A stretch of DNA of 64,000 bases from JAHBTB01 sp964451255. GTDB taxonomy: Bacteria; Armatimonadota; Fimbriimonadia; Fimbriimonadales; Fimbriimonadaceae. Each line of letters opens with the position of its first letter. The first letter of the stretch is position 1. The notes beneath the pieces are model-generated. The model ran no database searches and had not been told where the DNA came from. It saw only the letters and a list, made by a program, of their open reading frames with translations. Of this stretch, positions 40,537 to 49,923 are shown in pieces. The DNA lies in the NCBI GenBank assembly GCA_964451255.1, contig CAYVHL010000002.1:1-64000 (forward strand). The letters are read 5' to 3'. The position numbers and the translations under genes were made by a program.

Positions 40537-42075
40537 ATGCGAACTTATTTATGCACGGGGATCGCCTTGGTGCTGGCAGTGGCCTTCCATCCATTGCTCG
40601 CCAAGGGTCAGGAACCCGAAAAACGAGACGACGGGCGGGTCGTAAAGACCGAGACGTCGACCAAGAAGATTCCTTTTGTCGTGCGGTATCTGCCGGATCG
40701 CAACGTGGGGGCGGGCCGCATCGTGCCGGGCCAGGACGACAACTCCGGCCACGAGGGTGTCGAGACTACTGTCGTCACCTTCGTTTACAAAGACGGCAAG
40801 CTCGTATCCAAGACCTCGGAGACCAAGGTCACCAAGCAACCGGTCGATGTCATCTACAAGGTCGGAATGGAGGGTTACGGCGGGGTAAGTCGAGGTTCCT
40901 ACACCCGCGGTAAGGTGATCGAAGTCGAGGCGACCGCCTACATGGCCAACGAGGGAAGGTTGAACCCAGGCTCGAACACGGCCACTGGAAGACGCGCCGA
41001 GTATGGGATCGTCGCGGTCGACCCCAAGGTCATTCCGCTCAACTCGATCCTCTACGTCGAAGGCTACGGCCTCGCGATCGCGGCCGACACCGGCGGAGCG
41101 ATCAAGGGCAAACGGATCGACGTGTGCGTCGAATCTCGCCGAGAGATGCACGATTGGGGCCGTAAGAAGGTCGTCGTCCACATCATCAAGGAAGAGAAGA
41201 AGCAGGCTGCATCAGAGGACGGCCATGAGTTCAAGGCTTATCCAGTAGCCACGCCAGGCAGCTTGGACGCTGTCGACGGGCTTGACGGTGGTCAGGACGA
41301 CACGCACGAGCACGACCCGGCCTCGACCCCCGGGCTGACCGCCGAGGAGGCCGCGCGACTGAAGAACGGTGGTTCCAAACCGGCCGAATCGGCGAAACCT
41401 GCCGACACGGGCAATCCGAAACCGAACACTCCAAAAGCGACAGAACCCAAGGCACGCCGATATCCTCGGGACGTTGAGATCAAGAGATCGGACGTCATCG
41501 TTCGGAACAAGCCGACCTCGGATGCCGACCGCGTGGACACCGTCCAATCCGGCGAGACCGTAACGATTTGGGACAACGTGCGCGGTTGGTATCGCGTAAA
41601 GACGGAGCACGGTAAGGCGGGATACATCCGGGCTGATCTGGTGGACAGTGGGACGACTGTCGCGAGCCGGACGATAAAAGTCGGTCATGACAACGTGATT
41701 GTCCGTGAGAAGGCCACCGTCGACAGTTCGCGGGTCGGCATGGCCCAGCAGGGAGAGAGCCTCACCGTCCTGGGCGAGAAGAACGGTTGGTACCGTGTGC
41801 GGCTGTCAGGTGGAGAGACAGGCTACATCCGCGGCGACCTGCTTGGCGAAGGCGACTCGAAGTCGATCAAGTACAAAGTTTTGAGGAGCGAAGTCCTCGT
41901 CCGATCCAAGCCGACGACCAAGTCGGACCGCGTGGACAGCCTCAAGAAAGGTGAGACCGTCATCGTGATCGGCGAAGACTCTGGTTGGTACAAAATCAAG
42001 CTTGCCTCTGGCAAGACCGGGTATGTGCGCGGTGACTTGCTGGGCAGGTCAGGCCACAAATCGAGCAAGAATTAG
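40537..42075 (+). CDS. Secreted 3D-domain protein with G5-like region and three SH3b domains
   Basis: Cell-wall protein of 512 residues, exported by MRTYLCTGIALVLAVAFHPLL. A G5-like segment (about 35-115, VVTFVYKDGKLVSKTSETKV) leads into a 3D domain (about 125-200): VEATAYMANEGRLNPGSNTA, with Asp residues VAVDPKV and AADTGGAIKGKRIDVCVES. This is the lytic-transglycosylase-like fold of MltA/Rpf-type enzymes. A Pro/Thr/Lys linker and three bacterial SH3 repeats follow (VIVRNKPTSDADRVDTVQSG; VIVREKATVDSSRVGMAQQG; VLVRSKPTTKSDRVDSLKKG). Role in peptidoglycan remodelling is inferred. AGAGGGG gives the ribosome-binding site for ATG 40537. Confidence 0.9.
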   Translation: MRTYLCTGIALVLAVAFHPLLAKGQEPEKRDDGRVVKTETSTKKIPFVVRYLPDRNVGAGRIVPGQDDNSGHEGVETTVVTFVYKDGKLVSKTSETKVTKQPVDVIYKVGMEGYGGVSRGSYTRGKVIEVEATAYMANEGRLNPGSNTATGRRAEYGIVAVDPKVIPLNSILYVEGYGLAIAADTGGAIKGKRIDVCVESRREMHDWGRKKVVVHIIKEEKKQAASEDGHEFKAYPVATPGSLDAVDGLDGGQDDTHEHDPASTPGLTAEEAARLKNGGSKPAESAKPADTGNPKPNTPKATEPKARRYPRDVEIKRSDVIVRNKPTSDADRVDTVQSGETVTIWDNVRGWYRVKTEHGKAGYIRADLVDSGTTVASRTIKVGHDNVIVREKATVDSSRVGMAQQGESLTVLGEKNGWYRVRLSGGETGYIRGDLLGEGDSKSIKYKVLRSEVLVRSKPTTKSDRVDSLKKGETVIVIGEDSGWYKIKLASGKTGYVRGDLLGRSGHKSSKN

Positions 42076-42098
42076 GTCTCCGCCAGACGGTAGCCGGG

Positions 42099-42884
42099 TT
42101 GCTGAAGCAGCACGGTCTGCGCCCGGACAAGCGGTTCGGTCAGCACTTTCTCGTGTCCGAAAAGATCGTCTCCGCCATCGTCGGCCAGGTGTCGGGTTGT
42201 CGGTCGGCCCTTGAGGTGGGCCCCGGCCCGGGAGTCCTGACCAATCCGTTGTGCTCCGTGCTTGACAACGTCCGGGTGGTCGAGGTGGACGAAGCCATCA
42301 TTCCGGTTCTCCGCGAGATGGCGCCAAGTGCCAGAGTGACCGTCGGAGACGCGCTCCAGACCGACCTTTCGGCGTTACTCGCCGACATGACTCCGAAGCG
42401 GGCTCTGGTCAGCAACATGCCGTACAACATCACTGGCCCTCTGTTGACCCGTTTCGCGGCCTGTAGCGGCCTCTGGGACGTCGCAGTGCTCATGATGCAA
42501 AGGGAAGTCGGGGATCGCGTGCTCGCCCCGGCCGGATCCAGCGAGCGGGGGTCCCTGTCGGTGTTCATCCAGGCGCAGTTCCGCGCGTCCGTCGTCTGCC
42601 ACGTTCCGGCTGGCGCGTTCCTGCCACCGCCGAAGGTCGAGAGCGTCGTGCTTCGGTTGGAGCCCTGCCTTCAAGTCGATTTGGACGTGGCCCCGAAGTT
42701 CTTCGATGTGGTGAGGGCAGGATTCACCCAGCCTCGCAAGACGCTGGCCAACAACTTGGCGCCCCTTGGTGGCCGGGCCCACTGGGAGACTGCTTTGGAC
42801 GCCGCCGAGTTACCGATGACGGTGCGTCCACACCAATTGAGCCTTGGCCAGTGGCAGGAGGTCGCTTCCCGTGCTCCCGAGTGA
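42099..42884 (+). CDS. rsmA: 16S rRNA dimethyladenosine transferase RsmA (KsgA)
   Basis: Dimethylates A1518 and A1519 of 16S rRNA in 30S assembly. 261 residues. Motifs: KRFGQHFLVSEKIVS, SAM loop LEVGPGPGVLTNPL, catalytic NMPYNITGPLL, and C-terminal VPAGAFLPPPKVESVVLRL with RAGFTQPRKTLANNL. The start is given as TTG 42099 because the frame is closed 5' by TGA at 42033 and no ATG/GTG lies between; conserved residues LRQTVAGLLKQHGLRPDK begin even earlier, so a rare start upstream is possible. It follows the 3D/SH3 gene by 23 nt. Confidence 0.94.
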   Translation: MLKQHGLRPDKRFGQHFLVSEKIVSAIVGQVSGCRSALEVGPGPGVLTNPLCSVLDNVRVVEVDEAIIPVLREMAPSARVTVGDALQTDLSALLADMTPKRALVSNMPYNITGPLLTRFAACSGLWDVAVLMMQREVGDRVLAPAGSSERGSLSVFIQAQFRASVVCHVPAGAFLPPPKVESVVLRLEPCLQVDLDVAPKFFDVVRAGFTQPRKTLANNLAPLGGRAHWETALDAAELPMTVRPHQLSLGQWQEVASRAPE

Positions 42885-43812
42885 GGGGTTGAAGGCCGCC
42901 GCCGTGGCCTCGGGATTCACCTCGGTCGGGGTGTGCGGGCCCGAGCCACCGGAATCTCTCGAAGCGTACGAGACGTGGTTGGCAAAGGGATACCACGGGA
43001 GTATGGACTACATGGCCCGGTCGTTGGCGCAGCGCTCCGACCTCGAATCGCTCCTGCCCGGGGTGCGATCGGTCGTCTGTGTCGGCCTGAACTACTATCA
43101 ACCTCTCCCGAAAGCCGAAGGCGGGCCAAAGATCGCCCGATACGCCCTGGGGCGCGACTACCACAAGGTCATGCGCGGAAGGCTGAAGCACCTTGCCAAG
43201 TGGGTCGAGTCGGAACACCCAGGGTCCGTCTCCCGGGCCTGTGTGGACAGCGCACCAGTCCTAGAACGGGAGTACGCCAACCGAGCAGGGCTCGGTTGGT
43301 TCGGCAAGAACACATGCCTTATCGACAGCCGCAAGGGCAGCTGGTTCTTCATCGGCGTCCTCCTGACCACAGCCGAGTACGAACGCGACACACCGGCGGT
43401 CGGCGGCTGTGGGACATGCCGCGCCTGCATAGAGGCCTGTCCGACGGGGGCCATCGTTCCCGAGGGAGAACGGTGGGTGGTGGACGCCCGCGCCTGCATC
43501 AGCTACCTCACCATCGAAGAGAAGAGCGCTGATCTCCAGGGAGACACCGCCGGATGGACGGTCGGATGCGACGTCTGCCAGGAGGTCTGTCCCTTCAACC
43601 AACCCCGGCCCAGCCAGCCGGACCGGGCGGCCACGACAACCGACCCAGACTTTGCCCCGCGCGAATGGCCGAGCCTCACTCGGTTGGTCGATATCACGTG
43701 GGAGGATTGGGACGGCCTGACCCGTGGGTCGCCGGTCCGCAGGGTCGGGTGGGAGGGCCTACGCCGGAACGCGCGTGCAAACCTTGACAATCCGGGCCGG
43801 GAAAGCGACTAG
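42871..43812 (+). CDS. queG: Epoxyqueuosine reductase QueG
   Basis: Last step of queuosine synthesis: reduces epoxyqueuosine at tRNA position 34 using cobalamin and two 4Fe-4S clusters. About 313 residues. The N-terminal cobalamin-dependent domain includes SVVCVGLNYYQPLP and LGRDYHKVMRGRL; the ferredoxin-like part has CGTCRACIEACPTGAIV and CDVCQEVCPFNQP. GTG 42871 is preferred because AGGAGG lies 9 nt before it; TTG 42844 would add nine residues. It overlaps the rsmA stop and ends 10 nt before the permease gene. Confidence 0.94.
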   Translation: MLPSEGLKAAAVASGFTSVGVCGPEPPESLEAYETWLAKGYHGSMDYMARSLAQRSDLESLLPGVRSVVCVGLNYYQPLPKAEGGPKIARYALGRDYHKVMRGRLKHLAKWVESEHPGSVSRACVDSAPVLEREYANRAGLGWFGKNTCLIDSRKGSWFFIGVLLTTAEYERDTPAVGGCGTCRACIEACPTGAIVPEGERWVVDARACISYLTIEEKSADLQGDTAGWTVGCDVCQEVCPFNQPRPSQPDRAATTTDPDFAPREWPSLTRLVDITWEDWDGLTRGSPVRRVGWEGLRRNARANLDNPGRESD

Positions 43813-43815
43813 AAT
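43784..43815 (+). promoter_or_regulatory. Candidate leaderless promoter for the sugar-permease pair
   Basis: Perfect -35 TTGACA (43784-43789) and -10 TAGAAT (43810-43815, overlapping the queG stop), 20-bp spacer, and ATG at 43823 after 7 nt. The spacer is longer than optimal. No Shine-Dalgarno precedes the ATG. Confidence 0.55.
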
Positions 43816-43822
43816 CATCCGC

Positions 43823-44701
43823 ATGAGGAAGCGGGCGGTCGGCTATGCGTTCGTCGCGCCCGCGGTGGCACACCTGCTCCTCTTCGCCCTCGTCCCGATC
43901 GGGTTCGCCTTTTACCTGTCGTTCTTCCATTGGGACCTCCTGCAGGACAACAACCGGTTCGCAGGCCTCGAAAACTACTCCAACCTTCTCCAAGACGCCG
44001 GCTTCTGGAAGGCGATGGTCAATTCCTTGGTCTACACCGCTGTCAGCGTGCCGGTTGGCTTGGCGGTCGCCCTTGGGATCGCCCTCTTGGTGGCCAAGCC
44101 CCTGAAGGGACAGGCCCTGTTCCGTACCGTCTTCTACATCCCTTCAGTCATGTCGCAGGTCGCGACGGCCATGGTGTGGATCTATGTCCTGTTGCCCAAG
44201 ACTGGTTTTGTCAACACCGTGCTCGGGTGGCTGAAATTGCCGGACGGCACGGACTTCTTGAACCAGGTCGGATGGGCGATGGCCTCGCTGGCGTTCATGT
44301 CGGTCTGGGTCGGGTTGGGGCCGCGGATGATCCTCTATCTGGCCGGGCTGATGGGCATCCCTGACACCCTGTACGAAGCGGCGGAACTGGACGGCGCCGA
44401 CAAACGGGTCCAGTTTTGGTCGGTGACGCTGCCGATGCTGGCCCCTACCACTCTTTTCATCGTCGTCACGAGCACGATCGCGGCGATGCAGCTGTTCACG
44501 CCGGTGTACATGATGACCAAGGGTGGCCCGCTGGACACCACCGACATGGTCGGCTACCACATCTATACGACGGCCTGGCGTGACTTCCAGATTGGCGACG
44601 CATCGGCCCAATCGTTCGTATTGCTGTTCGTCGTCATGGCAGTGTCTTGGGTGCAGTTCCGACTGCAGAGGGGGCAGCTTGATGCGTACAGCGCAGCATG
44701 A
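43823..44701 (+). CDS. Sugar ABC transporter permease (MalF/UgpA type)
   Basis: Membrane subunit of a carbohydrate importer (CUT1 class). 292 residues with six helices: YAFVAPAVAHLLLFALVPIG, SLVYTAVSVPVGLAVALGIA, LFRTVFYIPSVMSQVA and others. The EAA coupling motif, EAAELDGADKRVQFWSVTLP, contacts the ATPase. Its 3' end overlaps the second permease by 20 nt. Neither a substrate-binding protein nor an ATPase is nearby, so the pair must use parts encoded elsewhere. The gene begins just after queG. Confidence 0.93.
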   Translation: MRKRAVGYAFVAPAVAHLLLFALVPIGFAFYLSFFHWDLLQDNNRFAGLENYSNLLQDAGFWKAMVNSLVYTAVSVPVGLAVALGIALLVAKPLKGQALFRTVFYIPSVMSQVATAMVWIYVLLPKTGFVNTVLGWLKLPDGTDFLNQVGWAMASLAFMSVWVGLGPRMILYLAGLMGIPDTLYEAAELDGADKRVQFWSVTLPMLAPTTLFIVVTSTIAAMQLFTPVYMMTKGGPLDTTDMVGYHIYTTAWRDFQIGDASAQSFVLLFVVMAVSWVQFRLQRGQLDAYSAA

Positions 44702-45524
44702 ACCAATCGGTTCAAGGATCGCTTCGTATGCGATTCTTGTGGCGATCTCGCTCTTTCTTGTCCTGCCGCTTGTCTGGATGGTGTTGGTCTCGTTCCACCA
44801 AGCCAAAGCACCGATCCCCGACATCAACCATTTGGTTCCAAAGGAGTGGCACGGCGAGAACTATCTGCTCGTGTTGTTCAACCCGGAGGTGCCGGTATGG
44901 AGGTTCGCCCTTAACTCGATATTGGTGTCCGGCGCGATCGTGTTGGGCCAGCTTCTCATCACGTCTCTCGCCGCGTTCGGCTTCGCCCGGTTACAGTTCA
45001 AGGGGAGGGACGTTCTCTTCGCGCTGTTCCTCGTGGCGATGATGTTCGCGGGGACGGTCACTCAGATTCCTGTGTACATGATGGTGCGTGGCTTTGGCTG
45101 GCTCGACACCTACGCGGCGCTGATCGTCCCCGGGATCTCGAGTTCGTTCGCAGTCTTCTTGTTGCGGCAGTTCTTCATCCAGATTCCCATGGAGCTGGAC
45201 GAGGCGGCCCGGATGGACGGGGCGAGCGAGTGGACCGTTTATCGCCGCGTCGTCCTGCCCCTGGCCAAGCCAGCCCTTGCGACGGCGGCCGCGTTCTCGT
45301 TCTTTGCCGTCTGGACAGACTTCTTTTGGCCCTTGCTCTGCACCAACTCGATGCGGATGCGAACGCTCGAAGTCGGCCTGTCCGTATTCAAGAACAGCTA
45401 CGGCCAGACGGACTGGGCGCTCCAGATGGCGGCGGCAGTGGTCACCCTACTGCCGCTGGTCGTCGTGTTTCTCGTGACGCAACGGGCGTTCGTCCGCGGC
45501 ATCACGCTCGGCGCGATCAAGTGA
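44682..45524 (+). CDS. Sugar ABC transporter permease (MalG/UgpE type)
   Basis: Second membrane subunit of the same carbohydrate importer. 280 residues, six helices, with the EAA motif DEAARMDGASEWTVYRRVVL followed by PLAKPAL. ATG 44682 has GAGGGG 7 nt upstream and overlaps the first permease. It is convergent with glgA (stops 9 nt apart), which suggests, but does not prove, a link to glucan-type sugars. No terminator is visible between the two. Confidence 0.93.
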   Translation: MRTAQHEPIGSRIASYAILVAISLFLVLPLVWMVLVSFHQAKAPIPDINHLVPKEWHGENYLLVLFNPEVPVWRFALNSILVSGAIVLGQLLITSLAAFGFARLQFKGRDVLFALFLVAMMFAGTVTQIPVYMMVRGFGWLDTYAALIVPGISSSFAVFLLRQFFIQIPMELDEAARMDGASEWTVYRRVVLPLAKPALATAAAFSFFAVWTDFFWPLLCTNSMRMRTLEVGLSVFKNSYGQTDWALQMAAAVVTLLPLVVVFLVTQRAFVRGITLGAIK

Positions 45525-45533
45525 GCAGGGTGA

Positions 45534-46982
45534 TCAGGACGCCTCGGCTTTGATCCGCCGCCGGTCGATCGCACGGTTGAACATCTTCACGTACTCGTGG
45601 GCGCTCTTGTCCCAACTGTAGTCGGCGGTCATGCCGGCCCGTACGATTTTTTCCCACTGTTCCTTGTCACCGAACGCCTGGACCGCCCTGTGGACGGCCG
45701 CTTCTAGGGCCTTGGCGGTCTGGTCTTCGAAGACAAACCCGTTCTCGCCTTCGAACACCGTGTCGGCCAGTCCGCCGGTCTTACGGACGACCGGCACCGT
45801 GCCGTAACGCATGGAGATCATCTGGCCGAGCCCGCAGGGCTCGAAGGCGCTGGGCATCAAGAAGACGTCGCTGCCCGAATAGATCCGTTGGGCGAGATGC
45901 ACGTCGAAGCGCTCGAAGAATTTCACGTGGCCCGGATGGGCCGTCTCCAAACGTCGTAGCTCCTTGGCGGCCCACGGGTCGCCGGTACCCAACACCACGA
46001 GCCCGGTGCCCGACCGCAAGAGTCCGTCGGCCGCTTCCACGATCAGGTCGAAGCCTTTTTGGTTGCTCAGTCGGCTGACCACGCCCATCACGGGTTGGTC
46101 GTCGCCCACCGTGAGGCCCGCCTCACGACAGAGCGCGGCGCGGCACAGGGTCTTGCCGTGGGGCTCGTAAGCCCAGTAGTGGGCGGCGATCACCGGGTCC
46201 GTCGCCGGATCGAAGACGTGGGTGTCGATGCCGTTCAGGATTCCACGGAGCCGACCTTCTTCCGACAACCACTCCATGAGGCCCTCCAGCCGGCATCCGT
46301 ATGCGGCCGTCTGGATCTCCTGAGCATAGGTCGGCGAGACGGTGTTCACTTGGTCGGCGAACACCGCTCCGGCCTTGAGGAAGTTGACGCCACCGTAGGT
46401 CTCCAACTGGTGCATGTTGAACAGGCGGGCCGGGACACCGGCGACGGCCAGCGTGTCGTATCCGAACTCCCCCTGGTACGCCAAGTTGTGGATGGTGAAC
46501 GTGCTGGCCACCGCGTCCCAATCGCCGTACCTGGCCTCTTTGACCAGCACGGGCAGGAAACCCATATGCCAGTCATGGGCGCTGACGACGTCGGGCAGCC
46601 AACCTGACTCGTGGCACATCTCCAACACCGCATGGCTGAACATGAGGTAGTCGTCGCGATGGAAGGAGTAGATGTCCTGGCTCTTCGCGGCTTTGGCGAA
46701 AGCGTTGTCGCCATCGAGAAGCCAGACTTTGTAGCCGTCTTTCTCGATCTTCCACATGTCGACGCGGGCAAGTCGGCTGGCGTTCACCTTGACGAGCGCT
46801 TCGGACTTCAATTTCACGGCGTTCCAGTCAGGGTCGTGCACGACCATGCCATAGGCGGGCATGGCGACGATGACGTCGTGACCGAGGGCAGCGAGCGCCT
46901 TTGGGAGGGAACCTGCGACGTCGGCTAGGCCACCGACTTTGGCATACGGGGCGACTTCAGCGGAGCAAAAGAGGATCCTCAT
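45534..46982 (-). CDS. glgA: Glycogen synthase (ADP-glucose, GT5)
   Basis: Extends alpha-1,4-glucan from ADP-glucose. 482 residues. The N-terminal KVGGLADVAGSLPKAL motif (substrate-binding Lys near residue 15) and the C-terminal MPSAFEPCGLGQMISMRYGT are diagnostic for GlgA; GVVSRLSNQKGFDLIVEA lies between. ATG 46982 (MRILFCSAEV) is chosen over an upstream start at 47036 with an unlikely N-terminus. It is the third gene of the minus-strand group murJ, thiolase, glgA (50 nt after the thiolase stop). No Shine-Dalgarno is seen. Confidence 0.96.
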   Translation of the reverse strand: MRILFCSAEVAPYAKVGGLADVAGSLPKALAALGHDVIVAMPAYGMVVHDPDWNAVKLKSEALVKVNASRLARVDMWKIEKDGYKVWLLDGDNAFAKAAKSQDIYSFHRDDYLMFSHAVLEMCHESGWLPDVVSAHDWHMGFLPVLVKEARYGDWDAVASTFTIHNLAYQGEFGYDTLAVAGVPARLFNMHQLETYGGVNFLKAGAVFADQVNTVSPTYAQEIQTAAYGCRLEGLMEWLSEEGRLRGILNGIDTHVFDPATDPVIAAHYWAYEPHGKTLCRAALCREAGLTVGDDQPVMGVVSRLSNQKGFDLIVEAADGLLRSGTGLVVLGTGDPWAAKELRRLETAHPGHVKFFERFDVHLAQRIYSGSDVFLMPSAFEPCGLGQMISMRYGTVPVVRKTGGLADTVFEGENGFVFEDQTAKALEAAVHRAVQAFGDKEQWEKIVRAGMTADYSWDKSAHEYVKMFNRAIDRRRIKAEAS

Positions 46983-47032
46983 CGGTTCTTCTGTTCCCGA
47001 TTCTTGGTCGGCGTCCCCACCGGGGACACCGG

Positions 47033-48217
47033 TCAATGTGACAGAGCCTCCACCAAAGCCGCCGTCGCTTCTCCGCCGCCGATGCAGGGGCTCGCGATCC
47101 CGAGCCGTTTGCCGCTCCGCCGCAGTTCGTGGAGCAAGGTGAGCACAAGCCGCGCACCGGTCATGCCGATCGGATGTCCGAGGGCGACCGCCCCGCCGTT
47201 GATGTTGAGTTTGTCTTCGGGGATGCCGACTTCCTTGGCTACGGCCAGGGCGACCACGGCGAAAGCTTCGTTGATCTCAAAGAGGTCGATGTCCGCGACG
47301 GCTTTGCCCGATGACGCGAGCACCTTCTTGACCGCTTCCGCTGGCGCGGTGGTGAACCACTCGGGAGCTTGGGCGTGCTGGGCGTAGGCCAGCACCTTGC
47401 CGATGGGCTTCAACCCGTGCGCCTGCACGGCCTCGCCGGAAGCCAATACCAGGGCGGCGGCGCCGTCGTTGATGCTGCTGGCGTTTCCGGCTGTCGTCAC
47501 GCCGTCTTTGCCAAAGGCCGGACGCAGGGTCGGCAGCTTTGACGGGTCGCCCTTGGCCGGGCCTTCGTCCACTTCTACCTTGACCGGGTCGCCGCGCCGC
47601 TGGGGCACCTCGACCGGCACGATCTCGTCCGCGAACGCACCACAGGCTTGGGCGGCTCTGGCGCGCTCGACGCTCTGGGCAGCGAAGCGGTCGAGTTCCT
47701 CACGGCTGAAGTCCTTCTCACGGGCACAAAGGTCGCCGCATGAACCCATGTGCATGTCGTTGTACGGATCCCACAGGCCGTCGTGGACCATGGAGTCGAC
47801 CACTTTGCCGTCGCCCATCCGGTATCCCGACCTGGCCTGGGGTAGCAGATAGGGGGCGTTCGACATGGACTCCATCCCACCGGCAACGACGAAGTCGGCG
47901 TCACCGCAACGGATGGCCTGCGCCGCCATCATCACCGTCTTCATTCCGCTGCCACAAACCTTGTTGACAGTGGTGCAGGGAACCGCGTCGGGGATACCGG
48001 CGCCCTTGCTGGCCTGCCGCGCCGGGGCTTGGCCGATCCCCGCGCCGAGGACGTTGCCCATCAAGACCTCATCGATCTGGTCTGTTCGGACGCCAGCCGC
48101 CTCGAGTGCCGACCTGATAGCAATGGAGCCCAGTTGAGGGGCGGTCAGCGAGGCAAAAGCACCCTGAAACGCCCCGATAGGCGTCCTCTTGCCCGAAAGG
48201 ACAAACACTTCACGCAT
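47033..48217 (-). CDS. Acetyl-CoA acetyltransferase (thiolase)
   Basis: 394-residue thiolase that condenses or cleaves acetoacetyl-CoA. The nucleophile Cys88 is in VNKVCGSGMKTV; NEAFA (FEINEAFAVVAL), GHPIGMTGARL and SPCIGGGEATA (second catalytic Cys) are all present. Length and the HMGSCGDLCAREK loop fit biosynthetic PhaA/AtoB-type enzymes, but direction is not decided by sequence. It starts 9 nt after the murJ stop. TAACCT lies 6 nt before the start codon. Confidence 0.95.
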   Translation of the reverse strand: MREVFVLSGKRTPIGAFQGAFASLTAPQLGSIAIRSALEAAGVRTDQIDEVLMGNVLGAGIGQAPARQASKGAGIPDAVPCTTVNKVCGSGMKTVMMAAQAIRCGDADFVVAGGMESMSNAPYLLPQARSGYRMGDGKVVDSMVHDGLWDPYNDMHMGSCGDLCAREKDFSREELDRFAAQSVERARAAQACGAFADEIVPVEVPQRRGDPVKVEVDEGPAKGDPSKLPTLRPAFGKDGVTTAGNASSINDGAAALVLASGEAVQAHGLKPIGKVLAYAQHAQAPEWFTTAPAEAVKKVLASSGKAVADIDLFEINEAFAVVALAVAKEVGIPEDKLNINGGAVALGHPIGMTGARLVLTLLHELRRSGKRLGIASPCIGGGEATAALVEALSH

Positions 48218-48226
48218 GCGAGAAGG

Positions 48227-49840
48227 TTACCCCTGGGCAGGTTCACCGGACCGCCGCCTGAAGGCCCGGCTGAAGTAGGCGGTCTCCGGCATTTTCATCC
48301 ATTTGGACATGAAATAGTACAGCCACCCCGCCAACAGGAAGACGAGGACAAACACGCCGAATTGGACCAGTTTGTGTCCCTCGATCAGGCGGCCCGGCAA
48401 CAAGCGGTAGCAAGCGAGGAAGAAGCCGCCCAACGCTGCGCTGGCGACTGCGGTCTGCCCGAATCCAGTCAGCACGTACTTGAGGTCGATCGGGCCTGCG
48501 TGGCGGTGGAGGGCAAGGGTCATCACGCAGGCCATGAGGATGGCCGATACGGACGCGGCCAGGGCGAGACTGGCGAACGGGAGCTTGAAGTATTGGAAGG
48601 CGAGACACAGTGCGATGAACAGTCCCGTCGTCGCGGTGCCGATGACGATGGGCTTGACCGATTGCTGTATGGAAAAGAACCCGCGCATGAGCATGGGGTG
48701 AAGGCACCAAGCGGGGACTCCGATGGCGAACAAGCGCAGGACCGGGACGGTCCGCATCAGGTCGGCGTGGGTGAACTTTCCGTGCTCGAGAAGAATGCCG
48801 ATCACCTGGTCGGGCACCGCGAGCATCACGACCGCCACCGGGACTGACAAGTAGAAGATGAGCCGTATCGTCCGTGCCAGTTGGTCGCGGTAGGCGGTCA
48901 TCCGGTTTTGGGCGAAGAACTCGCTCAGTGCCGGGAACGCGGCGATCGCCAGGGACTGGCCGAAAATGCCGAGGGGCGCCTGCATGATCGCGTTGCCCGA
49001 CTGGTAGGCGGCGACCACCCCGTCCATCCCGTAGTTGTTTGCGAACTTGCGGAGAATCAAGAAGAAGACACCGGGAAGGGAGAGCCCCAACACGACCGGC
49101 AACATCAGGCGGAAGACCTTTCGGACGTTCTCGTCCTTGACATCGAACACCAGACGGAAGCGCGAACCCATCCGGCGCATCGCGTACCACGGGACAAGGA
49201 TGTTGCCTGCGAAAGCGCCGAAGAGGGCGCCCCAGCACATCCCGGACACCGGCGGCATAACAAACGAGGCGAGCACAGCTGCTCCAAAGATGATTCCGAA
49301 ATTGTATATGTTTGGCCCTAGACCTGGTATAGAAAACACCTGTCTGGCATACAGTGTGCCCATCATGAGCCCGCCGATGAAGAAGGCGTATTGGGCAGGC
49401 AACAGGATCCGGCTCATAAAGACCGTTTCAGGCAACGCCGCTTCCTTGACGCCATACGCCCGCAACATGGGTTCGGCGACCACCCACGCGACCACGATGA
49501 ACGCGAGGATCAGCACGGACATCACAGTGACCAGCGAGCTGTAGAGGTGCCACGCCTCATCCTCACGGTCTGTCTTAAGGAGTTGGGTGAACACGGGTAT
49601 GAACGCTGAGGAGAGTGCGCCGCCGGCGATGAGATAGAACAGGATGTCCGGCACGGCGAAGGCGTTGGAGTAGGAGTCCAAGACGCCCGACGATTGGCCG
49701 AACCGTGCGTTGATCACCCCCTCACGCACGATGCCGAGGATCCGGCTCAAGAAGAGGCTGCCCATCATGATCCACCCGGCCCGGGCGACGTTGGGGGCGC
49801 CGTGCTTCCCGGCGTTGGTGCTTGGACTGGCCTCCGCCAT
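48227..49840 (-). CDS. murJ: Lipid II flippase MurJ (MviN)
   Basis: Moves lipid-linked peptidoglycan precursor to the outer face of the membrane. 537 residues, about 14 hydrophobic segments, MOP superfamily. Typical stretches: LFLSRILGIVREGVINARFG, ALSSAFIPVFTQL, QAPLGIFGQSLAIAAFPALS, and the Arg-rich loop LRKFANNYG. ATG 49840 has no Shine-Dalgarno; CACAAT lies 8 nt upstream on the coding strand (49849-49854). It heads the murJ-thiolase-glgA group and is separated from trxA by a hairpin. Confidence 0.95.
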   Translation of the reverse strand: MAEASPSTNAGKHGAPNVARAGWIMMGSLFLSRILGIVREGVINARFGQSSGVLDSYSNAFAVPDILFYLIAGGALSSAFIPVFTQLLKTDREDEAWHLYSSLVTVMSVLILAFIVVAWVVAEPMLRAYGVKEAALPETVFMSRILLPAQYAFFIGGLMMGTLYARQVFSIPGLGPNIYNFGIIFGAAVLASFVMPPVSGMCWGALFGAFAGNILVPWYAMRRMGSRFRLVFDVKDENVRKVFRLMLPVVLGLSLPGVFFLILRKFANNYGMDGVVAAYQSGNAIMQAPLGIFGQSLAIAAFPALSEFFAQNRMTAYRDQLARTIRLIFYLSVPVAVVMLAVPDQVIGILLEHGKFTHADLMRTVPVLRLFAIGVPAWCLHPMLMRGFFSIQQSVKPIVIGTATTGLFIALCLAFQYFKLPFASLALAASVSAILMACVMTLALHRHAGPIDLKYVLTGFGQTAVASAALGGFFLACYRLLPGRLIEGHKLVQFGVFVLVFLLAGWLYYFMSKWMKMPETAYFSRAFRRRSGEPAQG

Positions 49841-49866
49841 TGCCAGCTATTGTGGCGCGGACAGCA

Positions 49867-49903
49867 AAGAGCCCCGTCGGCCATTGGGCTCGGCGGGGCT
49901 CTT
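49867..49903 (-). terminator. Hairpin terminator of trxA
   Basis: AAGAGCCCCG / CGGGGCTCTT, a perfect 10-bp stem with a 17-nt loop, 21 nt after the trxA stop and just before the murJ promoter. The 3' side ends in TCTTTGC on the minus strand, a short U-run. Confidence 0.7.
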
Positions 49904-49923
49904 GGTCTCTGTGCGGCGAGGAC

